From contig JAEDJS010000010.1 of assembly GCA_016296205.1 (NCBI GenBank), positions 1 to 38,012 of the forward strand: a stretch of 38,012 nucleotides of DNA, given 5' to 3'. The stretch comes from Treponema sp. Its GTDB lineage: Bacteria > Spirochaetota > Spirochaetia > Treponematales > Treponemataceae. The stretch's first letter is position 1. Each line of letters starts with the position of its first letter. Shown here in pieces: positions 15,817 to 25,027 of the stretch. The position numbers and the translations under genes were made by a program. A model generated the notes under the pieces. That model was not told where the DNA came from. It saw only the letters and a list, made by a program, of their open reading frames with translations, and searched no databases.

Positions 15817-18008
15817 TTATATTTCTCCATCTGCACTTCTATAAGAGAATAAATTCTTTTATTTTGTATTTTTCGGATTAATACAGATAAAGTCAAAAGA
15901 ATGAACCAGCATAAAATTACAAATATACAGCACCAGATGTAAACAGTTGGAAAATATTTATATTTTGATTCTTTATACACGTATTCTGGAAAATTTGATT
16001 TATTGTGAACCTTTGAAAGCTCTGAAAGTCCTTTTAATTCAAGAATTGAATCAACTGCAAAAGTCAAACTGCCTGTATCAGGAATTCCACCGCCAGAAAT
16101 AATATTCAAAATATTGTTAGAAAAAATATACTGATCGGCGAAAACTTTAATATCAATATTACCTGCCCCCAATGTTCTGTACCCATAAAAAGTGCCTTTT
16201 AAATCTGCACCTACTGTAAACTGGCCCTCTTCCTGGCTATTATGGGTAAGCTGCTGCAAAATAAATGGATTAACTTCGTATTGATCCTGAAACTTATGCT
16301 GAATCCATGAATTTTCTGAAGTAAAAAGAACAGGTGTTATGCTGTTATTTTTGTTGATATCAGAATCTTCATAAATATTAAAATAACCTGGCCAGACAGA
16401 AACAAAGCTGTTTTTTACATGAAGTGATTTTTTTTCTGTAGTTATTAATGGCCAAAGAGAATAATCTATAAGTTCTACATCTGTGCCGTTTTTAGAAAAA
16501 AAGTTCATTTTATGGCAATTTTTGCTTTCAATTAAATCATTGCCGGAAACAAGTCCAAAAGAACCAAGCATTTTAATAATCGGATCATTTTTTTGTGTTA
16601 CCTGCCATGTAGAAAAATCAACAGAATTTCTGGATGTACAGATAAATGCTTTATAACCGGAAAATAATTTCTGCTCAATAATCTCTGCATCAGAAGAAGA
16701 CAGATTCTGAGACCCGATTAAAAAAATTGTTTCCCCTGGAAGAAAAGACATTTGATTAAGAGGAAGCTGAACTTTTCTAATTAAAAGACCACTGGCTTCC
16801 AGAAATGCAGTGAGATAACTGTAATCATTGTCAAGTGAAAGATTATTTGCACAGACTAATGCTACATTCATTTGTTTTCCAGAAAAATAATAAGAAAGTT
16901 TAAGATCAAGATTATATTCCAGTGTTACAGAATCAATTGCAAAAGGAACAAAATCCTCTATTCCGCCGTAATTAACAGAAAGAGCTGCAAAAACTTTTGT
17001 ATAAGTTACAGAATTTGATTCCCCAGTCTGAACATTCTGACCGCTAATTCCCGATGATTGAAGTTTATGCTCCAGTTCTGAATCAGGACGGACTTTTAAA
17101 ATTTTAACTCTGGCATTTTTTAGTTTCCCAATTTCTTTTAAAAATTCCAGAGTATCAGATGTTTCTGGATAGATTTTTTTAAGTTGAGGACTGTAATAAT
17201 ATGTTAATTCAACAGGAAATTCCGCAGAAGCAAAAAGTTCTTTTGTGCATTTAGAAATTGAATTCTTTTTTGCAGCAGATAAATCAATTCTGAAATTCCA
17301 GATACTGCTAAAAATCAATGACAGAATAATAAACAGCAAAAAAAGAATAATTTGAACTGGTGATTTTTTTAAATAAAATCCATATCTGCATCTAACAATT
17401 AAATCTCCGGCAAATAAAAAGGCAAAAGAAAAAATAAGAAAAAAACAGATATCTTTAAAAATCAGAATTCCCTTTGAAAAACTTGAAAATTTTGTAAAAA
17501 ACAAATAATTCAGGCAAAGCAAAAAAATTACAGATAAAGCAAAACCAATTCCCCGGTTGCCTACTGTAGAAAAAATCAATCCTGTAAATGATGAGCAGAG
17601 AAGAAAATAAAAAACAAGACCAGTAATGCTGCAGAAAACCTTTGAAAAATCAACGTAACCAAAACTGTTAACAGCAAAAACTACCGGCAGAGAAAAAAAG
17701 ATACTGCACATTAAAAATAATAATGATGAAATAATTCTGTAAAAGTTGATTTTTAAGGGACTGTCTGGAATATCTGTAAAATCAGTTTTGTCAAAAAAAC
17801 TACAAATTAATGGAACAAGAATTACACAGTTAAGTGCCAATATTCTAAAGAAAAAGCTTATATTCGTACTGGAACCGGTTTTTGCCATTTTAAAATATAA
17901 AACGTAAAAAATAATGGAAAACAGGTTAAATCCAAGGCAGAATAAATAAGTTAGTGGATTTCTGGAAAGCTGGTTAAAAATTCTTAAAAAATTTTTTGAT
18001 TTTGTCAC
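15813..18008 (-). CDS. ABC-2-type permease fused to GldG-like extracytoplasmic domain
   Basis: The product is 731 residues in three parts. The N-terminal part (about 15-240) has six or so membrane helices and resembles the GldF-like permease of ABC-2 systems. The middle (about 250-680) is a large extracytoplasmic region of the GldG type, starting with the 'PVELTYYYSPQLKK' strand and the 'TLEFLKEIGKLKNARVKILKV' block. One more helix follows near the C-terminus (about 690-715), with a short basic tail. In Bacteroidetes GldF and GldG are separate; here they are joined. It overlaps the ATPase gene and the DUF4340-like gene by four bases each. The substrate is unknown, and gliding is not implied. 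Confidence 0.85.
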   Translation of the reverse strand: MTKSKNFLRIFNQLSRNPLTYLFCLGFNLFSIIFYVLYFKMAKTGSSTNISFFFRILALNCVILVPLICSFFDKTDFTDIPDSPLKINFYRIISSLLFLMCSIFFSLPVVFAVNSFGYVDFSKVFCSITGLVFYFLLCSSFTGLIFSTVGNRGIGFALSVIFLLCLNYLFFTKFSSFSKGILIFKDICFFLIFSFAFLFAGDLIVRCRYGFYLKKSPVQIILFLLFIILSLIFSSIWNFRIDLSAAKKNSISKCTKELFASAEFPVELTYYYSPQLKKIYPETSDTLEFLKEIGKLKNARVKILKVRPDSELEHKLQSSGISGQNVQTGESNSVTYTKVFAALSVNYGGIEDFVPFAIDSVTLEYNLDLKLSYYFSGKQMNVALVCANNLSLDNDYSYLTAFLEASGLLIRKVQLPLNQMSFLPGETIFLIGSQNLSSSDAEIIEQKLFSGYKAFICTSRNSVDFSTWQVTQKNDPIIKMLGSFGLVSGNDLIESKNCHKMNFFSKNGTDVELIDYSLWPLITTEKKSLHVKNSFVSVWPGYFNIYEDSDINKNNSITPVLFTSENSWIQHKFQDQYEVNPFILQQLTHNSQEEGQFTVGADLKGTFYGYRTLGAGNIDIKVFADQYIFSNNILNIISGGGIPDTGSLTFAVDSILELKGLSELSKVHNKSNFPEYVYKESKYKYFPTVYIWCCIFVILCWFILLTLSVLIRKIQNKRIYSLIEVQMEKYK

Positions 18009-18709
18009 TGGCTTTCCTCCGGGGTAAGATTATCTTCTAACAAATATGATTTAAATTCTTCCACAGAGCTAGAAACTATCTTACCATGTCTACAAATATA
18101 GACATAATTTCCATAATTCTGGGCTTCTTCTGTATGATGAGTAGAAAAAATTACAACAGACTCTTTTGAAATTTTTTTAAGGCTTTTAAATATCTGGATC
18201 TGAAGGTTTGCATCAAGCCCACTGGTTACTTCATCAAGAATATAAACAACTGGCTGTCTGCAATATGCTTTTGCAAGACTAATTCTCTGTTTAAAACCTT
18301 TAGACAAAGTGATTGCTTTTGAATTCAATACGTCAAAAATACCAAAAAGGCTGCATGATTTTGCAATTGTTTCAGAAATTCGGTCTGGACAAAACATTTT
18401 ACATTCTTCAGAAAGAATTTCAAGAACAGTAAGATTATTGTTTAAAAATGGAATTTCAGGGACAAAAGCAGTTTTTTCTTTTAGTTCCAGTTGATTGGAA
18501 TAAATTTTATTTCCCTGAATAACAGAAATTTGTCCATTATCCGGAAAAAGCTGCCCGCTTAGAATTTTAAAAAAAGTAGATTTTCCCTGGCCGTTTAGAC
18601 CAAGCACACAGTACAAGCTGCCATTTGCGGCAGAAAAATCAACTTTATTGAGAACATTTTTATTCTTAAAAGATTTTGAAACACCTAGGGCTTTTAATTC
18701 AATCTTCAT
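18005..18709 (-). CDS. ABC transporter ATP-binding protein (GldA-like)
   Basis: This 234-residue cytoplasmic ATPase energises the permease-GldG fusion next to it. Walker A is GLNGQGKST (37-45), the Q-loop region is near 90, the signature is LSKGFKQR (135-142), Walker B is VYILDE (155-160), and the switch His is His191. The signature has LSKGF in place of LSGGQ, common in multidrug/GldA-type ATPases. I chose ATG 18709; an in-frame TTG at 18721 would add MILF. The ATG overlaps the rnz stop by 11 bases, and the gene's own stop overlaps the next ATG by four, so the operon is tightly coupled. Confidence 0.95.
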   Translation of the reverse strand: MKIELKALGVSKSFKNKNVLNKVDFSAANGSLYCVLGLNGQGKSTFFKILSGQLFPDNGQISVIQGNKIYSNQLELKEKTAFVPEIPFLNNNLTVLEILSEECKMFCPDRISETIAKSCSLFGIFDVLNSKAITLSKGFKQRISLAKAYCRQPVVYILDEVTSGLDANLQIQIFKSLKKISKESVVIFSTHHTEEAQNYGNYVYICRHGKIVSSSVEEFKSYLLEDNLTPEESQ

Positions 18710-19625
18710 AAATAATATCAAACTTCATTCTGTCTTTTGTAAGTACAGTTTCCGGAAAAACTTCCCTGGCTTCCTCAAGAAGAACATGAAGATCATTGTC
18801 TGTATATCGTGGGCTGTAATGAATCAGACCCATTTTTTTAACTCCAGCTTCTTTTGCAATTTGTGCAGCTTGTGTAGAAGTCATGTGCTTTTTTTCTTTT
18901 GCCTGATCACTACAGTCCCTGCTGAACATTCCTTCGCATATTAAAAGGTCGCTTCCCTGAACTTCCGGTGCAATTGAAGGCAAATACATTGTATCAGTCA
19001 CAAAACTGAATTTTCTTCCGCTTCTGTTTTTTCCTACAACCTGTTCTGAAGAAATTTCAACTCCGTCTTCATTCAATACACTTTCACCATGCTGAAGTTT
19101 GCCCCATAGTGGACCTTTTGGAACTTTTAATTCCATTGCCTTTTCCGGATTAAATTCACCAGGTCTGTCTAATTCTTCCAGTGTATAACCTACGCAGGTT
19201 TTTGTATGTTCAAGAGGAAATGATCTGATGTAAAAATCTTCTCCACCATAAATTACACCTGGTTCCGTGATTTCGTTTACAACAATGGGATAATTTATAT
19301 ACATATCAAGAACCTTCCGGCTTGTTTCGATATATTCAGCAATTTTTGGAGGCCCGAATATATAAAGAGGTTCTGTTCTGTCTACCTGACTTGACAGCAT
19401 AAGAATTCCAGGCAAACCTGTAACGTGATCTGCATGAGTATGACTTACAAATATTGCGTTGATTTTCTTCCACTTTAAGTTAAGGCGTTTAAGAGAAACC
19501 TGTGTACCTTCACCTCCATCAAAAAGAAATAAATCACCTTCACGGCGCAAAAGTACCGAAGTTAAATGTCTGTACGGAAGGGGCATCATTCCGCCGCAAC
19601 CTAAAATAAAAGCTTCCATGTTCAT
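18699..19625 (-). CDS. rnz: Ribonuclease Z
   Basis: RNase Z is a zinc-dependent metallo-beta-lactamase endonuclease that removes 3' trailers from tRNA precursors. The metal-binding motif HTHADH is at residues 62-67, followed by TGLPG. The later SFVTDT (histidine/aspartate metal ligands) and GLIHYSPRY (His ligand) blocks match the family. It has 308 residues from ATG 19625, normal for the short form. I prefer ATG 19625 (MNMEAF) to a TTG at 19643; ATG 19619 is also possible. tRNA-Leu in this window lacks an encoded CCA, the type RNase Z processes. It is the first gene of an operon with the GldA/GldFG system, an unexpected pairing. Confidence 0.95.
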   Translation of the reverse strand: MNMEAFILGCGGMMPLPYRHLTSVLLRREGDLFLFDGGEGTQVSLKRLNLKWKKINAIFVSHTHADHVTGLPGILMLSSQVDRTEPLYIFGPPKIAEYIETSRKVLDMYINYPIVVNEITEPGVIYGGEDFYIRSFPLEHTKTCVGYTLEELDRPGEFNPEKAMELKVPKGPLWGKLQHGESVLNEDGVEISSEQVVGKNRSGRKFSFVTDTMYLPSIAPEVQGSDLLICEGMFSRDCSDQAKEKKHMTSTQAAQIAKEAGVKKMGLIHYSPRYTDNDLHVLLEEAREVFPETVLTKDRMKFDIIYED

Positions 19626-19634
19626 AACTGTTTT

Positions 19635-19663
19635 AGAATACAATTTATGTCATTTTTTTTCAA
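19635..19663 (-). promoter_or_regulatory. Promoter of rnz operon, near-leaderless
   Basis: On the minus strand TTGAAA (19663 to 19658) and TATTCT (19640 to 19635) are 17 bases apart. The ATG at 19625 begins ten bases past the -10, so the leader would be only about 2-4 bases. No Shine-Dalgarno sequence is visible before that ATG. It lies back to back with the rfbA promoter. Confidence 0.5.
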
Positions 19664-19686
19664 TATATTAAAAAATCTGTTTTTAA

Positions 19687-19715
19687 TGGACAAATAGAAG
19701 AAAAAGGGGTATAAT
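19687..19715 (+). promoter_or_regulatory. Promoter of rfbA operon, predicted leaderless
   Basis: TGGACA (19687-19692) and TATAAT (19710-19715) are 17 bases apart, a near-consensus promoter. The rfbA ATG at 19724 starts nine bases after the -10, at or next to the expected transcription start. The only Shine-Dalgarno-like run (AAAGGGG, 19703-19709) overlaps the spacer and lies 14 bases from the ATG, too far and upstream of the predicted start. Confidence 0.6.
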
Positions 19716-19723
19716 CCTAAGTT

Positions 19724-20602
19724 ATGAAAGGAATTATTTTAGCCGGTGGATCTGGCACTCGTCTTTATCCAATCACAAAAGCAGTTTCAAAACAAATCCT
19801 GCCTTTGTATGATAAACCAATGATTTATTATCCATTGAGTGTCCTTATGCTCAGTGGTATTCGTGAAGTCCTTATTATTTCTACCCCACGTGATATTAGT
19901 GTTTTTAAAGAACTTTTCGGTGACGGCAAATGGCTTGGAATGAAGTTTGAATATGCAGTACAGGATAAACCAAGGGGTCTTGCAGATGCATTTATCGTTG
20001 GAAAAGATTTTATTGGAAATGATTCAGTTGCACTTGTTCTTGGGGACAATATTTTCTATGGACAGAGTTTTACTTCAACTTTAAATAAAGCGGCCGAAAA
20101 AGTAAATACAAAAGGCGGTGCTGTAATTTTTGGATACTACGTAAAAAATCCTACTGCCTATGGTGTTGTAGAATTTGACAAGTCTGGAAAAGTTCTTGGA
20201 ATTGAAGAAAAACCATCTGTTCCAAAATCAAATTATGCAGTTCCGGGGCTCTATTTTTATGACAATTCAGTTGTAAAAATTGCAGCAGACATTAAACCAA
20301 GTGCCCGTGGAGAAATCGAAATTACAGAAGTAAACAATACATATCTTAAAAGAGAAGAACTTAATATTGAGCTTCTTGGACGAGGAATGGCCTGGCTTGA
20401 TACAGGAACTTACGACGGTTTGCTTGAAGCTTCAAACTTTATTGCAACAATTCAGAAACGTCAGGGAATGTATGTAAGCTGTATTGAAGAAATTGCTTTC
20501 CGCAATAAATGGATTACAAAAGAACAGCTTTTAGACCTTGCAAAAGGATATAAAACAGAATACGGTCGCTATCTTGAATTCGTTGCTGGCACTGAAAATT
20601 AA
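19724..20602 (+). CDS. rfbA: Glucose-1-phosphate thymidylyltransferase RfbA (RmlA)
   Basis: RmlA joins dTTP and glucose-1-phosphate to give dTDP-glucose, the first step to dTDP-L-rhamnose. The nucleotide-binding signature GGSGTRLYP (8-16) is followed by SKQILPLYDKPMIYYP. LGDNIFYG near residue 110 carries the Mg-binding Asp, and EEKP and WLDTGT blocks follow. It has 292 residues, exactly the family norm. The start is certain because the family's first strand (KGIILAGG) begins at this ATG. It is the first gene of rfbA-C-D-B-barrel, with 15 bases to rfbC. Confidence 0.98.
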   Translation: MKGIILAGGSGTRLYPITKAVSKQILPLYDKPMIYYPLSVLMLSGIREVLIISTPRDISVFKELFGDGKWLGMKFEYAVQDKPRGLADAFIVGKDFIGNDSVALVLGDNIFYGQSFTSTLNKAAEKVNTKGGAVIFGYYVKNPTAYGVVEFDKSGKVLGIEEKPSVPKSNYAVPGLYFYDNSVVKIAADIKPSARGEIEITEVNNTYLKREELNIELLGRGMAWLDTGTYDGLLEASNFIATIQKRQGMYVSCIEEIAFRNKWITKEQLLDLAKGYKTEYGRYLEFVAGTEN

Positions 20603-20617
20603 TCATTAGGAGGGAAT

Positions 20618-21217
20618 ATGCCATTCACTTTTAATAAATGTAAAACTTCAGATGGAATTGAATTTCCTGGATTATATGAAATACAGCCTAAAATTTTTGG
20701 AGATGCAAGAGGATACTTTTTAGAAAGCTACAGTGAAAAGGATTTTTTTGCTGCAGGGCTAAATATGAAATTTGTTCAGGATAATCAGTCATCGTCTACA
20801 AAAGGTGTTTTACGGGGACTTCACTTTCAGAAACTTCATCCCCAAGGAAAACTTGTGCGCTCACTTTTTGGTCAGGTTTATGATGTGGCAGTTGATTTAA
20901 GAAAAGGCTCTCCCACTTTTGGAAAATATTACGGCGTAGTTCTTGACTGCGAAAAATCAAATATGTTCTACATTCCTGAAGGTTTTGCCCACGGATTTTA
21001 TGTAATGTCTGATCTGGCAGTTTTTGCATACAAGTGTACAGATTTCTATCATCCGGAAGATGAAGGTGGACTTATGTGGAATGATGATACAATCAATATT
21101 GATTGGAAAAAAATTGCAGGAGAAATTACTCCTCAGCTAAGTGAAAAAGACGGTAAACATCCTGCTTTTAATTTTGAAAACAATTATTTTGACATTAACG
21201 GAGTCTGGCAGAAATGA
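20618..21217 (+). CDS. rfbC: dTDP-4-dehydrorhamnose 3,5-epimerase RfbC (RmlC)
   Basis: RmlC epimerises C3 and C5 of dTDP-4-keto-6-deoxyglucose. This cupin has the signature LRGLHFQ with catalytic His69, the basic K78, VDLRKGSPTFG (Asp93 region), IPEGFAHGF, and YKCTDFYHPEDEGGLMWND with the catalytic Tyr138. Its 199 residues are slightly longer than the usual 180-190. The ribosome-binding site is strong (AGGAGGG, six bases before ATG), stronger than that of rfbA. The stop overlaps the rfbD ATG (ATGA). Confidence 0.97.
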   Translation: MPFTFNKCKTSDGIEFPGLYEIQPKIFGDARGYFLESYSEKDFFAAGLNMKFVQDNQSSSTKGVLRGLHFQKLHPQGKLVRSLFGQVYDVAVDLRKGSPTFGKYYGVVLDCEKSNMFYIPEGFAHGFYVMSDLAVFAYKCTDFYHPEDEGGLMWNDDTINIDWKKIAGEITPQLSEKDGKHPAFNFENNYFDINGVWQK

Positions 21218-22143
21218 TTTGGCTTATTGGTTGTAAAGGAATGCTTGGAACCGAAGTTTCAAGACAATTAACGGAAAACAACTTTTCATGGATTGGAACA
21301 GACCGTGATGTTGATATTACAAACTACGATGAACTCAATAAATTTGCATTAAGTCACAACACTGGTTACAAAGGTGAAAAAATCAACTGGATTATCAACT
21401 GTTCAGCATATACAGCCGTTGATAAAGCAGAAGAAGATACAGAAATCTGCAAAAAGCTTAATGAAGACGGACCAAGAAATATTGCCCGCCTTGCAAGAGA
21501 AATTGGTGCAAAATTAATTCATATTTCAACAGATTATGTTTTTGACGGCACAGGAAAAGTTCCTTATACAGAAGATATGGAAAGAAAACCACTGGGTGTA
21601 TACGGTGCAACAAAAGCTGCTGGAGAAGAAGCGGTAGAAAATTCAATGTCTACTTACTACATACTCAGAACTGCATGGCTTTATGGTTTTGATGGCAAAA
21701 ATTTTGTTTATACAATGACAAATGCAATGAATACCCGAGAAAGCGTAAAAGTTGTTTCTGACCAGAAAGGTTCACCAACATGTGCGGTTAATCTGGCAGC
21801 AGTTATGATTAAAATTATTCTTTCACATACAAATGCAACTTCAATTATCGGGAAAGGTTCGCCTCTGCCCTATGGAATTTATCACGTAACCGATGAAGGT
21901 GAAACTACATGGTTTGAGTTTACCCAGAAAATTTATAAATTGGGTAAAAAATATAAGCGGATTTCAAACTTAAACTGCCAGATAAATCCATGCACTACAG
22001 AAGAATATCCTACCGCTGCAAAACGTCCGGCATATTCAGTGTTGAGTAAAGAAAAAATTCAGAAGATGCTAAAAATCAAACTGCCTAAATGGGAATCAAG
22101 TCTTGAAAAATTCATCAAGAGCGAAAAATTCGAAATCAGATAA
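21214..22143 (+). CDS. rfbD: dTDP-4-dehydrorhamnose reductase RfbD (RmlD)
   Basis: RmlD performs the final NAD(P)H-dependent reduction to dTDP-L-rhamnose. This short-chain dehydrogenase fold has the nucleotide loop GCKGMLG (6-12) and catalytic YxxxK as Tyr130-Lys134 (YGATK), preceded by HISTDYVFDG. The C-terminal RPAYSVLS block is typical. It has 309 residues, within the family range. It is coupled to rfbC by a four-base overlap and followed 16 bases later by the ATG of rfbB. Confidence 0.97.
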   Translation: MIWLIGCKGMLGTEVSRQLTENNFSWIGTDRDVDITNYDELNKFALSHNTGYKGEKINWIINCSAYTAVDKAEEDTEICKKLNEDGPRNIARLAREIGAKLIHISTDYVFDGTGKVPYTEDMERKPLGVYGATKAAGEEAVENSMSTYYILRTAWLYGFDGKNFVYTMTNAMNTRESVKVVSDQKGSPTCAVNLAAVMIKIILSHTNATSIIGKGSPLPYGIYHVTDEGETTWFEFTQKIYKLGKKYKRISNLNCQINPCTTEEYPTAAKRPAYSVLSKEKIQKMLKIKLPKWESSLEKFIKSEKFEIR

Positions 22144-22159
22144 TTAATTGGAGAAAAAA

Positions 22160-23278
22160 ATGAGAAAGCTTGGAAATATTTTGGTAACTGGAGGAGCCGG
22201 ATTTATCGGTTCTAATTTCATTCATTACTTGTTCGGACATTCAACTGCAAAAGGAAATCTTTTTAATGATGCTAACTTTGAAGGAAAAGTTGTAAATGTT
22301 GACTGTCTCACTTATGCTGGAAATGCAGAATCTCTTAAAGATATTGAAGAAAGTTTTGGTGGAAGCCGTTATTTCTTTGAAAAAGTTGATATCTGCAACC
22401 GGGAAGAAATTGAACGGATTTTTAAACAATATGATATTGACACAGTAATTCATTTTGCTGCAGAAAGTCATGTTGACCGTTCAATTCTTGGGCCAGAAGC
22501 ATTTGTTAAAACAAACGTAATGGGAACTTTTACTCTCCTTGATGTTGCAAGACAGAACTGGCGCAATGCTGACGGAACATGGAAGGACGGTGTTTTATTC
22601 CACCACATTTCTACAGATGAAGTGTATGGTTCACTGGGAGAGACTGGATATTTTAGAGAAGATACTCCTTATGATCCACGTTCACCATATTCAAGCTCAA
22701 AGGCATCAAGTGATCATCTTGTAATGGCTTACTTCCACACATACAATATGCCTGTAACTTTAAGTAACTGTACAAATAACTACGGCCCATATCAGTTCCC
22801 GGAAAAGCTTCTTCCTCTTATGATTTCAAATATTCGGGACGGCAAAAACCTTCCTGTTTACGGCAAAGGTGATAACATCCGGGACTGGATTTATGTAGAA
22901 GATCACAACCGGGCTGTATGGCTTATTGTAAAAAACGGCCGTACGGGAGAAAAATACAACATCGGTGGCGAAAACGAATGGCAGAATATTAAGCTTTTGC
23001 ATAAAGTAATTGAATTAACAGCTGCTAAAACAGGCAAAACTGTTGAGGAAGTAGAAAAAACTATTACTCATGTAACAGACAGAGCCGGCCATGACAAACG
23101 ATATGCCATTGACTGTACAAAAATTAAGAATGAACTGGGCTGGCAGAGAAAAATGACTTTTGAAGAAGGCCTTGAAGAAACAGTTGACTGGTATCTTAAC
23201 AATACAGAATGGCTTAATCACATTCTTAGCGGCGACTACAAAAACTGGATTACAAAAAACTACTCAGGAAGAAACTAA
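22160..23278 (+). CDS. rfbB: dTDP-glucose 4,6-dehydratase RfbB (RmlB)
   Basis: RmlB oxidises dTDP-glucose and eliminates water to form dTDP-4-keto-6-deoxyglucose, the second step of the pathway. The extended short-chain dehydrogenase motifs are GGAGFIG (11-17), the TDE triad start STDEVYG (Thr152, Asp153, Glu154) and YSSSK (Tyr177, Lys181). An NNYGPYQFPEKL substrate block follows. It has 372 residues from ATG 22160. I prefer this ATG to an in-frame TTG at 22148 because the GGAG at 22150-22153 is the ribosome-binding site for it. Having rfbB last in A-C-D-B order means the whole pathway is here. Confidence 0.97.
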   Translation: MRKLGNILVTGGAGFIGSNFIHYLFGHSTAKGNLFNDANFEGKVVNVDCLTYAGNAESLKDIEESFGGSRYFFEKVDICNREEIERIFKQYDIDTVIHFAAESHVDRSILGPEAFVKTNVMGTFTLLDVARQNWRNADGTWKDGVLFHHISTDEVYGSLGETGYFREDTPYDPRSPYSSSKASSDHLVMAYFHTYNMPVTLSNCTNNYGPYQFPEKLLPLMISNIRDGKNLPVYGKGDNIRDWIYVEDHNRAVWLIVKNGRTGEKYNIGGENEWQNIKLLHKVIELTAAKTGKTVEEVEKTITHVTDRAGHDKRYAIDCTKIKNELGWQRKMTFEEGLEETVDWYLNNTEWLNHILSGDYKNWITKNYSGRN

Positions 23279-23281
23279 AAT

Positions 23282-25027
23282 ATGAACAACTATTCAAAGT
23301 TAGGGGCTATGTTTTTATCTGGCCTTATTTTATCTGTACCCTTAAAGACAAATGCTCAGTCTTTGAATAACCTTCCCCTTAAAAGTCTGGAAGAAGATTA
23401 CGCTGATTTTTTAAGTTTAACTGGAGATCTAACCCCAGAATATTTAAATTTCAGAACATTAAGTGATTCCACATGGACTTTTTCTCTTAATGGTGACAGT
23501 TCTGTACCCATGGAATCAAATTCTCAACAGATTAATCACCTTTGGGGGCAAAACAATCTTGGAACAATGGGTACACTTTTTACACCATCTGTACCCAAAA
23601 ACAACTGGTTCGTAAACGGAATCAATCAGAGAATCAACTATAGAATCTACGGTCCTGAAAATTATTCGGTTTACAACGTAAATTTGCCTCATGGATACAA
23701 CGATATGGGCATGTGGCAGGGAAAAGGTTTTAACTCAGCATTAACAGCAGGTTTTAGATTTGAAGGCTATGGTTTAGAACTGACTTTCAGACCCCAGATA
23801 AGTTTTTCACAGAATCTGCCTTTTGATTACATGACCCCGGAAAGTTATACAAAAGATACAACCGGTAAATATAAAGACAAAGCAGACACATATGGATATT
23901 TTTACAAAACAACTATGGATAAACCCCAGCGTTTTGGAGACAGTGCATTTTTTAACTTTGATTTTGGCGACTCTGAAATCAGATATTCATGGAACAATTT
24001 GACTTTAGGTTTTGGTACCGAACCAATATGGCTTGGACCTGCAAAATTTAATCCCCAGCTTCATTCAAACAATGCCCAGACTTATCCAAAAATTGATGCC
24101 GGCCTTCGAAAACAGAAAATTATTCTTCCATTTACAGATATAAATTTAGGTTTCATAGAAGGAAGAATCTGGACTGGATATTTAACAGAAAGTGATTATT
24201 ATGACAACGATCCCGAAAATGACCACAATTTGCTTCACGGACTTTCAATGAGTTACGCTCCAAGTTTTATTCCGGGGCTTACTTTAGGAGCAAACAGAAT
24301 CTGTTTAGTTCATGCCCAATGGTCCAACATGATTTACATTATCCCAATGAACAAAAATACTATTGATAATTCCAACAAACAGGGAGAGGACCAGAAAATT
24401 TCCTTCACCCTTGACTGGAAATTTGCCAAATATGGATTTGAATGTTACAGCGAATGGGCCTTTGACGACTTTACTTCCAATAAATGGGCAAATCCCTTCC
24501 ATACAATGACAGTTACTGCCGGAGTAAAACAGGCTCTCTCCATTCCAAGATTTCCGGATTTTAAAATTCTTCTTTTTGCAGAATTTACAAGTCTGGAAAT
24601 GTCACAGGATTTTCAGCTGCAGTGGACTTATGGCGGACTTTATCAGCATCATCAGATTACTCAGGGGCATACAAACAGAGGCCAGCAGATTGGTGGCGGA
24701 AACACAACTGGTGGAAACTGCCAGGAAGTTGGATTTGAACTTTATCATCCCAAATTCAAACTGCAATGCTATTACAACCGAACTACTCCAGACAATAATT
24801 ACATTTACAACAAAGCTGTTGATAACAAAGCATCAGACATAAACGAACAATGGTATGCATCATATGAAACCCATTCCGGTTTTCAGGGTACAATTGATTA
24901 CTTTTTACTTCCTCAGTTAACATTAAAATTTGGGTTCTATGCTGAATGGGTCTGCAACTACAAATATATTCTTAATAATGAAACTACAAATTATTCAATC
25001 AGCTGCGGGGCAAAATATAATTTTTAG
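23282..25027 (+). CDS. Wzi-like outer-membrane beta-barrel protein
   Basis: The product is 581 residues with a signal peptide (about 1-25, ending TNAQS). From about residue 75 the protein is alternating beta strands rich in Tyr, Trp, Gly and Asn, and it ends in KYNF, an aromatic C-terminus typical of outer-membrane barrels. The region around 240-275 (a LTLGFGTEPIWLGPAKFNP block and a following SNNA) matches the conserved core of Wzi/capsule-assembly proteins, which bind polysaccharide at the cell surface. Its place directly after rfbB (four-base gap, AGGAAG ribosome-binding site) supports a role in anchoring or exporting a rhamnose-containing glycan. Family assignment is by pattern, not search. 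Confidence 0.8.
   Translation: MNNYSKLGAMFLSGLILSVPLKTNAQSLNNLPLKSLEEDYADFLSLTGDLTPEYLNFRTLSDSTWTFSLNGDSSVPMESNSQQINHLWGQNNLGTMGTLFTPSVPKNNWFVNGINQRINYRIYGPENYSVYNVNLPHGYNDMGMWQGKGFNSALTAGFRFEGYGLELTFRPQISFSQNLPFDYMTPESYTKDTTGKYKDKADTYGYFYKTTMDKPQRFGDSAFFNFDFGDSEIRYSWNNLTLGFGTEPIWLGPAKFNPQLHSNNAQTYPKIDAGLRKQKIILPFTDINLGFIEGRIWTGYLTESDYYDNDPENDHNLLHGLSMSYAPSFIPGLTLGANRICLVHAQWSNMIYIIPMNKNTIDNSNKQGEDQKISFTLDWKFAKYGFECYSEWAFDDFTSNKWANPFHTMTVTAGVKQALSIPRFPDFKILLFAEFTSLEMSQDFQLQWTYGGLYQHHQITQGHTNRGQQIGGGNTTGGNCQEVGFELYHPKFKLQCYYNRTTPDNNYIYNKAVDNKASDINEQWYASYETHSGFQGTIDYFLLPQLTLKFGFYAEWVCNYKYILNNETTNYSISCGAKYNF

Noticed and set aside
22148..22159. TTG start for rfbB that adds MEKK
   Set aside because: It sits inside the GGAG ribosome-binding site that serves ATG 22160.
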